64,000 nucleotides of DNA from Dactylorhiza incarnata. Lineage: Eukaryota > Streptophyta > Magnoliopsida > Asparagales > Orchidaceae. Made by a program: the position numbers and the translations under genes. The notes below the pieces were generated by a model. The model saw nothing but the letters and a program-made list of their open reading frames with translations. It was not told the DNA's origin and did no database searches. This document shows, in pieces, positions 32,775-44,864 of the stretch. Position 1 is the first letter of the stretch; each line of letters opens with the position of its first letter. Location of the stretch: contig JAWHQI010000099.1 in NCBI GenBank assembly GCA_033032865.1, forward strand, positions 2,427,001-2,491,000, in the 5' to 3' direction.

Positions 32775-35700
32775 TGTAACATCCCATTTCCTACTAGACC
32801 CCCTAACTCCAATTTAGGGTGAGACAAGTGGTGAGTGGGGTGAGTTTGCGCTAGATTGTAGCCTTAGGACTCCCAGGGTTAGGTGAACTCACATGTGGTC
32901 TACTATAAGGCTCAAGTCAACCTAGGTCAAACTAGCTCAACATGAACTCTCACTTGCAAGTTGACTCCTCCAATAGATGATAAACACTCCAAGGAATGCT
33001 ATAGACCCAAAAGCCCCATCATGGGGTCACCAATTGACCCAATTTGACCAAAGTCAAACTTGGGTCAACATAGGTCAAACCCTCCCCAATAAGTTCAATT
33101 GAACCCCAAAGCATGAAATTGACCTCACCCCTAGTCTTAGAACATCATAGGGAACCTAATTGACTCAAAAGCCCCATCATGGAGTCTTCAATTTGGCCAA
33201 ATTGACCAAAGTCAACTTTTCCCCAATTTTGGTCAAAAATCACACCTTTGGGTCAAATTGGCTCTCCTAGGCCCTCAGCTTGACTCAACCAACCTTGGGT
33301 GGTGTCAATGGACTCAAGACCATCACATTGGACCAGTCAACACACCCAATTGTCCAAGTCAACCCAAAAGTCAACACAGGGTCAATTTTGCCTAAATTGG
33401 GCTTAATTGGGATTAATCCAAATTCCAATGGATTAAGGCCCTCATCCAAAGCCCATTCTGAAGCTCATAAGCACAATGACCACCCTTGCCCTCTGAATCC
33501 AACATGCAAACACATGCATGGGGGCAAAAATGGGTTTTCCCCCTTCCTCCATTAAGGACAAGAAGGTTTTGAGGAGGGCTTGCCATGTGGCCCTCCTCAC
33601 CTTTGCCCAAATCCCCCACTGAGCTCCTCCATAACTCCTCAGCCGATTTTGGGCTGAAATGGTGCTACTTGGTGGCTGGGAGGAGCATCCAAGGAGGAGG
33701 CCGAAATCACCAAGTCCAAAACCAGGTGACCAGCTCATTTCAGCCCAAACGAACCCTTCCATCAGCTTCAGAGGGTCGAGAGGAGTGGAGCTAGCCCTTT
33801 ACAGTGAGACAAACGGTGGAGAATCGGGATTTCTGGGAGGATCGCCGGAGCTCGCCGCCGCCATGCTGCACCTCCTCAATACGCGCCGCCAAGCTCAACT
33901 AGGGTACGATTTCTCCCCCTCTCCCTCTGTGCTAGCATCTAGATCCTTCTAGGAGAGAAATCAGGCTCAATTGAGCCCGATCCCATGTGAGATCAAGGGA
34001 GTTCTTTCGAGTTCTTTTTCTTGCTCGGAACCGCCGGAGACAGGCTCTCAGGCGGCCGTGCCGCCGTCAATTGATGGCCGCCACCTCAACGGAGGTGGTG
34101 GAGGCGGTGGCCGGCGGTGGTGGGCCGTGGTTGGCCGGGTAATGGCCGGGGAAGTTGGCCCAGGCGAGATCGATCTCAGCCGTTGGCGAGCTGGGGACGA
34201 TGAAGGGGAGCCGCTCGATTCTGCGCCAGGATTCGTGCATGAAATGATTTATATATATATAATATTAATCTGAATTAATGTGATATTCTGTCACACTTTT
34301 TACAATAGCCTTGTTTAATTTTTTTGAGGCCCTTAGAAGCCTTATTTTGAAAAATGACCAGAGACAAGTTTTGTAGATATGAATGTCTACTTTCAGCAGA
34401 AATTTAGATCAAGTCATTTGGACCACTGTAGGGTCCACAGTAGTCATTCTTGTGAGGTTGGTCAGAACTTAAAAATGCAATGGTATGCATGCAAAAAATT
34501 GAAGGCCCTAGAGCCATATTTGCAAAAAAAGGCAGAGATAACTCTTGTAGCATTAGGAGTCTACTTTCATTTGCCACCTTAATCAACTAATTTGGTTCAC
34601 TTTGGACATCAGGGCACCCATTTTCCTAGGACTGCTCCTTGTGTAGGGCAGAAATTAAAAGGGCTATAACTTTCAATTGGCTTAACCAAATAACTTGAAT
34701 TTTCTATCATGCATGCATGGTATGAAGACTCACCTAGGGTTAAAATTTGAGAATTTTTGGAGGTATATTCATTTAGATATTTCAGTTATTAGTAAATGTA
34801 AATATTTGGTATTTAAGGAGTTGTGTAACTCCAAACACCCCCTAATTTGGAGGGTGAGCTCTCTATATATATCTAAATCTCTGGCTAAAATTTCATCACA
34901 TGTGCATGAGTATTTTTCTCTGAATTTCAAAATGAAGTTAGGGTCTTAAGTGAAGAATTGGGGTGCTAATAATCAATTTGGGCTTTTGAGCTTTTTGATG
35001 GAATTGATGGTGGGGATCACCTTGCATGCCTCTGAAACCTTAGGGTTAGTGTATGTCATGAGGATATACATCATTGTCATAAGTTTCATGATTTTTGGAA
35101 ATTATTTTCCTAAAGTTTTTAATTAAATGATAATTGTCACACTTTTAAATTAATGGAATAATTTGAATCAAAAACTTAGGGTTAAATCCAATACTCTGGG
35201 AAATGGATCTTTGACTGGAAAGGCTCATTTAGGAATTTTGTTGGAATTTTTGGACTTCATTTATTTCTCTGAATTTGATTTATTTGGTTAGGTCAATTTA
35301 TTCAAATATGACATTTAGGTCTCATATGCATTTGGAGAATTATGAAATTATTCTAGTAGGTTTTCTGGGTGATTCTATAGCTCTGTAAATTTTATCATAA
35401 TGTTTAGATGAATTTTTTTGGTAATTATCAATTTATTGAGGAAAAACCCTCTTTTTGTAATTAATTAATTTAATGGGGTAAAATAGTTTGTAAAATTCTA
35501 AATCTCTGGATTTAGTGTTTTTAGATGATTTTTATACTGGGATAATTTTCTCAGAATTTATAGAGACATATTAATGGTAGATGTAGTGTAAATCCTTATT
35601 TGCACCCCATTTATGTTAAATGGAAATTATGGTCAAAAATTCCTGTTAAAAATGTGAAACTTAGGATTTGATGTTCTTAGACCATTATTATGCCATGATA

Positions 35701-38419
35701 ATTTTCTCAGAATTTATTGAAGTTTTAACATAGCACTTGCAGTGTAAACCCTTATACGCACACCAAATGTAACAAATGATAATTAAGGGTAAATACTCCT
35801 TGGAATAATCTGAAACTTAGGCATTGCTGTTTTTAGGTCAATAACATACTTCTGTGATTTATTTAGATTTTATTGAGACCTGTAGGTGGTGGTTGTAGTT
35901 TAAACTCTTATTGACACACCACTTGTATTAAATGAATATTGTGGATAAATATTACCTGGAATATTATGAAACCTTGGATTTGGTGTTTTTAGATGATTAG
36001 TATGCTAGGTTAATTTTCTCAGAATTTTTGGAATTCATATTTTAGTACTTGTGTGTAAAGTCACATTTTCATCATTTTCATTATAAATAGAAATTATGAT
36101 TATAAGTTTGCTGGAAAAATATGAACTTCTAGAATTGATGATTTCATGTCATTACAGTGCCACTGTAATTTTATCAGAATTTTAGGAAGTCAAAATCTTA
36201 TACTTCATGTGTGAATTTATACCTTCAATCATTTATTGAAAATTGGAAATCATGATTGGATAACTTCTGGAAAATTATGAAACCTTGGGAATCTTATTAT
36301 TATGTCATATATCATCTCTGGAAGAATATTTAGCAAGGTTGGACTCACTAGCTTGATACATCCTTTGTATTTTAGTTGAAGAAAATTGGTTAATGAATTT
36401 TTATAGAGGTCAAAAATTGTATGAAATAAACTTAATCTCTGGTCAACTCTTATTTTACCCATTATGAACCTATGATAATAATTAGAAGTCATTTGGAAGT
36501 AATTTGATCAAGGTTCCACCTTAGGAATCTAAGTTAGATGTATGTCATGGTCTGCGGATAGTAAAAACTCATTATGATGAATAGGTCAATATAATCATAA
36601 GGAAATCGGGAAGTCCAGGATCCACCCTAAACTTCCAAGTAGGATAATAACTAAACAAGAGTAGTCTAGTTAGGAGTTTAGAAGATGAGAGTGCTTGGTG
36701 AGCTGTGGGTAAGGTTGTGCTCAGGATTGACGAAAGATCGTCCTTCCCCTTAGAGAGTTATAAAGCGCTGAGATTAATTCAAGTGAAATGATAAGAGGGT
36801 AATTTTATGGGTAATTACCAATAATACTAAGTGTCTTGAGGGAAGGGAACTTTGGGGTATCATCCCATCGTAGTTTCTAGTACCGTAGCGAGCCCCTTAC
36901 AGGGTAATCCTCGGGAAGCCCAAGATTAACCGTAAGCCATAGGAGTAAGGTGTTACAAGAATAAATTAATAACACACTCACTCACACCCCGTAGTTACGG
37001 GAGCCTAGTCTGTTTGGTGCTGCGAGCAGTAAGCTCAGTGTTTGAAAGAGCGGATTGAAAGTTATGTGAGTTTACAATTCAGTAGTGTTTGTTAATGACG
37101 GGTGGGTTAGCCGGGGGAGCTTATGGCTCGGAAGGTTATTAATGACGGGCAGGTTATCCCGGGGAGCTTATGGCTCGGAGATAGCTTGTAGAACATGTTG
37201 CATGTGCATTGAAGGTAGTGGGTCTTCTGTATTGGACGGACGTTCACACCGACGTCAATACGTTGACTCGGCAAGTGTGGTATATACACTTAGCCTAGAA
37301 AGTCTGGCGGTCCAGTCAGCAAGAGTACGCAGACGCTCCACGGTTTTGTGTTGAGGCGTACGATAGGTCTAGGTTAGGTAGTGTGAATACCAACCTAGAG
37401 GTGGGCGAGGCCCAACCCACCGCTTCCGTTTGCCACCACGGGAGTATCCGGGGAGTCTTGCTAGCTCCAAAAAGGGGGAACTAAAGGTCTATGCGCATAG
37501 AGTCGTAGTGTGTGAGTTGCACTTGTATGAACATAGCATAACAACATACCTTGCATGACATAGCATGAACATTGCATTCCAACCCCTACCCCTATCGTAT
37601 AAATTGGTATGGGACTTTTTATACGATAGGCCTTGCTAAACGACCCCTTGGTCTATAGGTTTGTATGGGCATTCCTATAAATCAATGGTTACTTTTAAAT
37701 TACCTTACTTGAGTCGCACTGCTTCTTTATGCTTACTTCTTTCTCTGCTGCGATATTACTTTACTGCTTTTTGTACTGTTTACTGGTTTACATTGCTAGC
37801 ATGGAACTTATATGTTATACTCTTGATAGCGTAGAATATCTGTCACCTGCTTTTGATTACTCCACTTTGATGTCCTCCGCTTCTTTCTCCCCGCACGGTG
37901 CCTAGGAGTCGCGAGGGGAGGCGGGGACAAAATCGTCTTAGTCTTTATGACTAACGGTCGGTGGTGACCGTAGGTAACCGAGGAGCTGGAGCCGAGCCCA
38001 TCTGGCAGGGGAGACAGGACCTGAGGAACAGATGTCGTGCATTACTACCGCTACTAGACAGGTGTTCGATGAGAGATGTTTATGTTTGTAGCTTCCACAT
38101 TGATATATATAGTGAGAGAGAGAATTGTACTTCTTTTATTCATTCGGACTTGTACTGGCATAAGCCCCTTTCTCTCTTTCTTTTCTTGTACTCATTGATG
38201 GACAGTTTTCATTTGGATATATATACATATACAGATGCGTGTGATTGTGGACTTATGTGCTAGTTTTACTTCTTATCTCTTGTTGGCCTACTTGATCGTC
38301 TTTGCCGGCAGGATCGACGCCTTGCGGAGATGGCTAACTTGTGTTCTAGCATCACCATAAGGCGGCGGTTCTGGGCATAAGATCCGGGAACTCTTCCGGT
38401 GCGGGAGAGGGATCTTACA
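32775..38419 (+). repeat. Y: 5.6-kb solo LTR
   Basis: Starts TGTAACATCCC and ends GGATCTTACA, flanked by TGAGC on both sides, with no internal region or second LTR. It is related to but clearly diverged from the X LTR: same TG...TTACA ends, TTGAC-rich beginning (32900-33400), GC-rich block (33830-34240), internal tandem array, and shared tail including CGGTGCCTAGGAGTCG and TATGACTAACGGTCGG. Formed by recombination between the two LTRs of a complete element (established mechanism). Short frames inside show no protein similarity. Confidence 0.88.
35480..36300. repeat. Degenerate ~155-bp tandem repeat in Y
   Basis: The block AAACTTAGGATTTGATGTTTTTAG, followed by TAATTTTCTCAGAATTT, recurs at about 35505, 35661, 35815, 35970, 36123 and 36278. 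Spacing is close to that of the X array, but the units are more diverged from each other and differ from X in sequence. Confidence 0.72.
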
Positions 38420-38424
38420 TGAGC
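38420..38424. repeat. Target-site duplication of Y (right), TGAGC
   Basis: A second copy of TGAGC directly after TTACA. Confidence 0.9.
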
Positions 38425-38854
38425 AGCAGATGCAGCGCACTACCACGACGCCGCAGGTTGATGATTAGATAGTTAGACTTCCGCTTTTGAGAGCTTTTGT
38501 TGTAGACTTCCGCATGTTGTAGAGAGAGAGAGAGAGAGATAGTACATTACTTTGCATATGTATCGGGCTTAAGCCCCTTTAGTTGTACTTCTCTTATGGA
38601 CTTTCTGTTTCCATTATATATATTTATATGATGCTGTGATTGTGGACATGCCTTCTTTTATGTACTTACTTTTTGGCATATTTTACTTGTGATCGTATAG
38701 CCGGCAGGGTTGGTGCTGAGCGGTGTTAGCCAACCCGAGTGTTGGTGACACCGCAAGGCAGCGATTCTGGGCGAAGGTCCACCTCAACCGTGCGATACGA
38801 GAGAGGTTTGAGTTTTCAAGTACCCGAGCGGGTTTTGAAAAAAGAGATCTTACA
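38420..38854 (+). repeat. X 5' LTR, segment 3 (LTR end)
   Basis: The end of the X LTR, finishing AGATCTTACA just before the primer site. It parallels the end of Y (38000-38419), including the GGCGGCGGTTCTGGGC / GGCAGCGATTCTGGGC block. A (GA)n microsatellite is at about 38520-38540. Confidence 0.82.
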
Positions 38855-38856
38855 AA

Positions 38857-38868
38857 TGGTATCACTGA
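38857..38868 (+). other. X primer-binding site (degenerate initiator Met)
   Basis: TGGTATCACTGA, of which the first eight bases match TGGTATCAGAGC, two bases after the LTR end TTACA. Confidence 0.7.
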
Positions 38869-41800
38869 ACGAACGATCATAAGAGAACAGTCCACAACAT
38901 ACTGGGTCACCCTGCTCGAGTGTAGTTTGCGGACAAACTATGCAGCAGAAGCTGTGGTGTGCCTATGTATGAAATCACATAAAACAGTCCATTAAGCAGC
39001 AAGTTAGGTCAAGTTTTGACTTACTTAGACAATTTAGTGACGCACCCTAGTCTAAAGAGCGACCTCGGGTCTAGATTTGGTTGAAGGTTAAGGATACCCA
39101 ACGTAGCTAAGGGAGGAAGTTAGTATAAGTCTTGACGTGGAGACTTTCACGCCGAGGGTTACGCTTTACTATCAAGTTGTAGGACTATCTCGAGGAGATC
39201 GGGTGTCTGTAGTCTTCTTTAGAGTAATAGAAGACCCATAAGCATAACCCCTTACCATAACTTGATACTCCCCATTATAGTACGTTGAGGCAACCACAAT
39301 AAAATACTAGAGGTCGAATTGGATTTTGAATATTTTGTTTTGAAAAGGCCCCTTTCCTAGTTAATCATATAGGGAACTCGGAAAAGTTAGCATAATTTAT
39401 AGCATTGGGAGCCTAAGTTTTGTCATAACATTATGTCTCAGGGTGGAACACCAAGTCAGAAATTATATGCCCTAAAGTTTTTGTACATATGTAAGATGAA
39501 TATGTCGTAGAAGTATTGAAGAGACTTAGCCCAAATCGGTAGGGGCTTATCCTTTTGTTTATTGGGCCAATAAAATACCGACTTGGATTACCCCCTAGAC
39601 TTTGTTTAGAAAAGGTTATGACATTTTCGTAGTAATCTCGAGTTTTGAAGTATTCATTGATACTCAGGTGATGACGAGATCTTATTCATACACTTTTGAT
39701 TTGTGGACCAACCCTCCTTAGAAGTTCGAGACCCTTGGAGAATTACTTCACCTTAAGAAGCAGGGATTGTTTATACCAAGTTGGGATCGCTATAGTTTAT
39801 TGACAAGTTAAGTGAATGGTACACTTCAAGAGTGAGCGTATACTCATCTTATTGCCCCAAGGATGATTCTAAGTCGGCAAAAGCGATCAAATTGCTAATC
39901 AATTGACTATACGTAAAGGGTTGTCCAGTGTATGGGTATAAGACTCTCGGAATCAAGAAAGTCAGGTTAAGAACTTAGGGAATTTCACTATCATCCTGAC
40001 CTAAGAATTGTGGTCTTGTCTCTTATAAGGACTTTTGGTCATCAAGCTCTTACCGGTCACAAGGGAAGAACGTCATAAACGACGAATTCAGTGCAAGACC
40101 AAGTAAGATTTAGAATGGATAGAGGTAAGTCTGGACTATAAGTTCTTATGACCATAAGAAATAATCAGTTTATCGTAACAAACTCGCTAGTGTATTGTTG
40201 TAAATACACCTTCTTAACCTCGAGTCATCGATTTGTAGAGTTATCCAACCAATTTACAATCATTAACGTCCGAACAAATGTCTCGATTTAGTCAAGTATT
40301 GAAAACAAGAAGGAATGCCAGGTTTAGTAGCTTGGGATAAATGTGTCACATCATGGAATTTTGAAGTTTGGAGTCAAGTTTTCGCAAGTAAAGATTACAA
40401 CTAGAGTTTCTTGCACTCCAGGGCTTTCAAGGGTAATTTTCGGATAGTATTTTTAATTAAAATTCAAGCCCTCTCTGTGGTAAAAATTTAGTTAAGATCA
40501 TTTTACTCTTAAAAGTTGGTTTATGCACCGCCAGAGAGCTTAGGAAGGTGATTCTTTGGATCTGGTAATACGATGGTATAAACTATTTAGGGCTAAGATG
40601 GAGAATCTTATTATGTTCAGATCTCGGGGGAAAATGACAATGATCATGTACTAAAATGTTGAGGATTTGGGAGTTAAAATAAGCGGTTAGTTGTTGTTAA
40701 TATCAACTCCCGCTTGAAATTATTAAGATTACTCAATGAGATTTGTCGATGTAATTTTGGACGACACATCTAAGAGAAGGGTTGTTATGATGAAATCTTT
40801 AATTCATAATTTATAGCATAAGTGAGATGAGACCTCTCGTCTCTGAAAGTTTAGCCCACCCGTTATTGGAAATCTAAAGTGAAAATTGTCGAATGATATA
40901 TTGAGGATATATAATCTACATACAATCCTCCGATCTTAAGAACCAGAAATTTACGATTTCTCCAAAAATTTTATAACCTCAGTTAGGAAGATTCAGGAAT
41001 AAGGGAGACAAGTTTGATCTTCAGATATAAATGGTGGAATTTCTCGAGGATTAATGGGTTTTAATGAGTCACCCTTCATGTTGAAATCAAATTGTGCCAA
41101 AACATGTCACGATAAAAAGGGTTTTACCCTCGTGAGTTACGAAACAAAGGGATATGGAAAGTAGTTGGGAGTCATTTCTGGAACATCATCTTTAAACTAC
41201 AGACGTATGTTCCTCAAGGAAAGCTTGGAAGATATCTACATTTATTTAACGGGTAGAAACGTTAACCTCGTGTGACATTCGTAGGACATAAGCGACTCTG
41301 GTCCGAGTGTAATCAAGGTTTATGTTATTGTTTTGTAGCTGATAAACCTGACCTTGTATCCGCGGAGTCGGAAACGGTTTATCGGCCGAGACCTCATATG
41401 TTAAGGGATAAGGTCTCTTGGTGTAGGTGATGTTGAACACCTACGTGTAAGAGAGTCGTATAGTGAAGAATCAGAATATGCAATGACGGTTGGCTAAATG
41501 ATCACGTCCTGGCTAATCGATTTATGAGCAGAGTTCTAAGTAAACATGGTGCGTGAATATAACCTTGTGAAGTTAAGTTGAACTCGAAGGCTTTTGGTGC
41601 CATCCAGCGCGGCATGATAGTATAAATTAACTCGGTAAGTTTGTATGTATTTCAGGTAGATCCTCCTTCGGGGAGTGTAGTGATTTTGATAACACCCACG
41701 CCTGGTTAGCTTGTTTTGATTTTTGAAGTGTCGGTCTCCTATTTATTATCGGGGTGGAGCAAGTAGAACCCGCATTGTGATTAATGGCACGATGGTCTGA

Positions 41801-42160
41801 GCGGCGGGGTAAACCTTCAATTAACCCCTAGTAGGAATATTGCCGACAATCTTAGCACGTAATAGTGGAAGTGCAATGAGAATTTTGGTAAAGAATGTTG
41901 CTCCGGTTTGAGTTCTCATATAGTAGAGGTCCGAGTTCTTCCGTGGAAGGTGATTCTGAGGTCCGATTATTATAGTTCAATCATGGACAAGAGGAGCACA
42001 GTTGGGTGCCCTTGGACTTTATGCAATAATGTTTCCCGGAACTCTTCACCTCAGGTGCAAATTAATCGTCTTTGAAATCCTTTACTCTTATAAGTACTTG
42101 CAACCCGTAGACCCAAACCTAAATTTTGAGGACGAAATATTTCTTTTGTTTATTGGGATT
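38869..42160 (+). other. X internal region, non-coding or decayed
   Basis: 3.3 kb without any frame longer than about 85 codons and without recognisable gag, protease, RT or integrase. Near the right end, TTTTGAGGACGAAATATTT (about 42124-42142) resembles the FEDEIF tail that ends pol in many chromovirus-type gypsy elements. Just upstream, ATGTTTCCCGGAACTCTTCA could be the preceding MFPELF block with indels. Expected purines before 42161 are lost. Confidence 0.55.
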
Positions 42161-43035
42161 TGTAACATCCCCAATCCTTCTAGACCCCTAGATGGTGTTA
42201 GGGCATGGGTGGTGTGCAGAGTGGCCATTAAGGCCCTTGGGCCAAGTGGAGTGTGCTAAGTGCACACCAAGGGCACAAAATCAACATAGCCCAATACCAC
42301 TCCCTTAGGCCAATTGACCCTCAATTCACCAAATTGACCTCCCCCATACCACCCTAACCACTAAGGAAGACCATTACCTTGAGAATTGCACTTGGGTGGG
42401 ACCCAATTGCATGAAATTGACCAAAGTCAACAATAGGTCAACATTAACCAAACTAAGTCAATTAGGGTTGAATTGACCCTCAAATGTTCAAATTGACCTT
42501 ACCACCACACTCTAAACACCTTAAGGAACCCAATGGACCATAAAGCCCCCTCATGGTGGGACCAATTGACCCCAATTGACCAAAGTCAAACTTTACCCAA
42601 TTTTGGTCAAATCTACACCCCTTTGATTAAATTGAACCAATTGGAGCCCCACCGTGGACCAACCAACCTTGGGTACTGTCAAGGGACCCAAGACCATCTA
42701 GTGGGTCCATCCCACTCATCATGTTGACCAAGTCAAAGTCAAAGTCAACACTTGTGAATTAAACCCAATCTAGGTGACATAGCCACATACACTTGACCCA
42801 AGCCAAATCATTTGGCCTAACACCAATCAAAGGACCAAGCAAGCCCCTTGGCAGCTGGTTGGGCAAGCCCAACCTTGAGTTAGCCCAATTAAGGTAGAAA
42901 AGGTGGAGAGAGAAGAAGGGAACCAAAAGAGAAAAGCAAAAGCACCCTCCCCTCCTTCCACACTCAACCCCAATCAGCCTAGGGGACATCCCTGATTGCT
43001 GTTGTTCTGGGCTGGACCCAGAGGGAAGCAGGAGG
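42161..43035 (+). repeat. X 3' LTR, first ~875 bp only
   Basis: Near-identical to 17190-18031 plus 28665-28694. It diverges after GGGAAGCAGGAGGC. About 4.5 kb of LTR is missing to the right. Confidence 0.9.
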
Positions 43036-43409
43036 CTAGCGCTTTAGAAGGGAGAAAGCAGGAGGCTAGCGCGCACGCGGCCTACCGGTCGGTCTCCCTC
43101 GGCGCACGGCGCGCCCGCCGCCCCTTTGCGTCGCCCTCGCACGACTCCGATCATGCTCTTGCGGCGTTCCCGCTCGGTGATCAACGCGCGCTTGGCATCA
43201 CTAAGTCCGTACCGAGTTTTCATACCGCGCACATTTAAACATTGCAAAGTTCACGGTGCGCACAACTGCTAACTTCACTTTCTCTCTTAAGATTGCAGGA
43301 TTTGCACATTGCAATCAGGAGCGCTAACTGCCCGAACTGCCCGAAATGCCCGAGGGGCGAAGCCGTCATACTCGAAAAGTGGCGATCCGTGTTCTCACGA
43401 TCAATGGTC
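43036..43409. other. Rearranged junction between X and Z
   Basis: GCAGGAGGCTAGCGC occurs twice (43028-43042 and 43058-43072), separated by AGAAGGGAGAAAGCAG, itself found in the X LTR at about 28803. This looks like filler copied from nearby DNA during end joining. From about 43073 the sequence is very GC-rich (CGGCGCACGGCGCGCCCG), then unassigned up to the alignable Z LTR. It may include the Z U3. Confidence 0.5.
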
Positions 43410-43477
43410 AAGATCGTCCTGTCAGGTGGTTACGGTGGTTATGGCGATGAAATTACCGGGCCGCCCCCGACCAAGTC

Positions 43478-43484
43478 TATAAAA
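43478..43484 (+). promoter_or_regulatory. Z LTR TATA box
   Basis: TATAAAA in GTCTATAAAAGGGACC, conserved with W. Confidence 0.72.
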
Positions 43485-43784
43485 GGGACCCTGAACCCTC
43501 ATTTGAAGGGATCTGACTTTTGGCATCCGAGAGAGCTCCTTGAAGATTTCCTTCGAAGATCTCCTTCACGGTTCGAAGATCTCCTTCGCGGTTCGAAGAT
43601 CTCCTTCGTCACTTGAAGATCTTCTTCGAACTTTGAAGACTTCATGCAACACCAAGACACTTAGCTTTTCTGAGAGGTGGTCTGTCACCCTCGGAGAATT
43701 TTCTTCAACTGCAATTGTAACGAGAAGCGGCATGTCGCTCTCTGAACTTGTAACCTCGTTTGTAACACTTCAACCCTTAGTGAA

Positions 43785-43789
43785 ATTTG
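43785..43789. repeat. Target-site duplication of V (left), ATTTG
   Basis: ATTTG before the V LTR. The same five bases follow V at 51806-51810, after which the Z LTR resumes. Confidence 0.92.
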
Positions 43790-43989
43790 TGTTGGAGTTT
43801 CTGAGGTGATCTCAAAGCAATCAACGGTTAGTCTTACTGTCAACGCAATATGAGCCTATAGGGTCGCACATAAAAGCGTTTGGAGAAGTTGGAGAAAGGA
43901 TTGTGTTGGCCTTACTCATATTGGATATGAGTGGAGGACCAATCATGTGACTGCTTGGAATTAAGTTGAGAATGTCTCAACGGGAAATC

Positions 43990-44290
43990 GTTTAAAGGGT
44001 TTAAACGAATGAGTATTTACTTGACAAATTCGGCTAAAGGGTTTAACCGAACTGTGTCAAATTCGGTTAAATGGTTTAACCGAATTAGCTTGATTCGACT
44101 AATGAAATTCGGCTAATATGATTAACCAAATTATAACAGATTCGACTAAAGGGTTTAGCCGAATCATGTCAGTTCGACGAAAGGGTTTCGACGAAATGAT
44201 ATAGCCGAATTTGTATAGACGAATTCGTCGAAATGGTTTCGCCGAATTTGAGTCGAATTCGGTTATATTGATTAGTCGAATTCGGCGAAT
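43990..44290 (+). promoter_or_regulatory. TTCGGNTAAA inverted-repeat array in V U3
   Basis: Around ten copies of TTCGGCTAAAGGGTTTAACC-like units. At 44062-44084 arms TTCGGTTAAA and TTTAACCGAA pair perfectly around TGG. The array ends about 60 bases before the TATA box TATAAAAA (44346-44353) and recurs in the 3' LTR. The role is inferred from position. Confidence 0.6.
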
Positions 44291-44345
44291 GTAAATCTGG
44301 ACAGATATTCTGCGGTCTGCGGATAGCCTGATTTATGCGTTTTAG

Positions 44346-44353
44346 TATAAAAA
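44346..44353 (+). promoter_or_regulatory. V 5' LTR TATA box
   Basis: TATAAAAA in TTAGTATAAAAAGGC, with the matching GTATAAAAGGGC at about 51300 in the 3' LTR. Confidence 0.75.
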
Positions 44354-44852
44354 GGCATGCGATTTTAGGTTTAACGGGACTTAATCCTTTTCGCGATTTA
44401 GACGGGAACTGCCGACCGGAACTGTTCCGCGCGAGGGCATCTCATTCTTCCCGTCCGCCGATCATTTTCCGCCGCCGCTAGTCGCCGCCGTCAGTCGCCG
44501 CCTTCCCTGGATCGGATCTAGCAGTCCGTGGGGACGTTGAGAGCCTCCTTCTCTGACCTAGTTCCTGTACGACAAGAAGCTAGGGTTCTCCTTTGCTTGT
44601 GTGGACTTCTGTAGAGGGATCAATCCATTTCGATTCTTGAAGAACTCAAAGGCAGATTTTTGGATCTCTCTTTGGAGCACCTTGGTTGAGTGTTGCCTCA
44701 ATCCCGCAAAGGTACTTTGTATTTCGATTTGATTATTCTCTTGAATCATGAAAACCGCAAGATCCGTTAATCTCTTTTGGGTTATTCTTGTCTTTATTTC
44801 CGCTGCGCATATTCGATATGTCATCCTGTTAGGGGTATAGAAAACCCAACAG

Positions 44853-44864
44853 TGGTATCAGAGC
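44853..44864 (+). other. V primer-binding site (initiator Met tRNA)
   Basis: TGGTATCAGAGC, identical to the plant iMet complement, one base after the LTR. Confidence 0.95.

Larger units (their letters stand above)
17190..43035 (+). mobile_element. X: long-LTR gypsy-type element with nested SIRE and Y insertions
   Basis: 5' LTR in three pieces (17190-18031, 28548-32774, 38420-38854; about 5.4 kb), an initiator-Met primer site at 38857, 3.3 kb of non-coding internal DNA, and a 3' LTR beginning at 42161 and broken off at about 43035. Start sequences of both LTRs agree closely (TGTAACATCCCCAATCC). LTR and internal lengths resemble LARD elements (family knowledge), but a trace of a chromovirus-like pol tail near 42120 means it may simply be a decayed autonomous element. 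Inserted in W's 5' LTR. Confidence 0.78.
43410..43789 (+). repeat. Z 5' LTR, left part
   Basis: Aligns to the reverse complement of W LTR 12380-12730: GGTGGTTACGGTGGTTATGG, TACCGGGC(C/T), TATAAAAG, CATTTGAA, GAGAGCTCCTTGAAGAT and GAGAGGTGG...CTGTCACCCTC. Short GAAGATCTCCTTCG(C/A)GGTTC repeats lie at 43540-43620. It is interrupted at ATTTG by V. Confidence 0.85.
43790..44851 (+). repeat. V 5' LTR (1062 bp)
   Basis: Same length as 50744-51805. It contains a run of TTCGGTTAA-type inverted repeats upstream of a TATA box. Confidence 0.96.

Noticed and set aside
38869..42160. Degraded but complete gag-pol in X
   Set aside because: I searched for DSG/DNGSS, YxDD and integrase motifs by eye in readable frames and found none; only a weak pol-tail trace near 42130.
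43410..43789. Missing remainder of W's 5' LTR after X
   Set aside because: It aligns to the W LTR only in reverse orientation and joins directly to the Z LTR end after removing V, so it belongs to Z.
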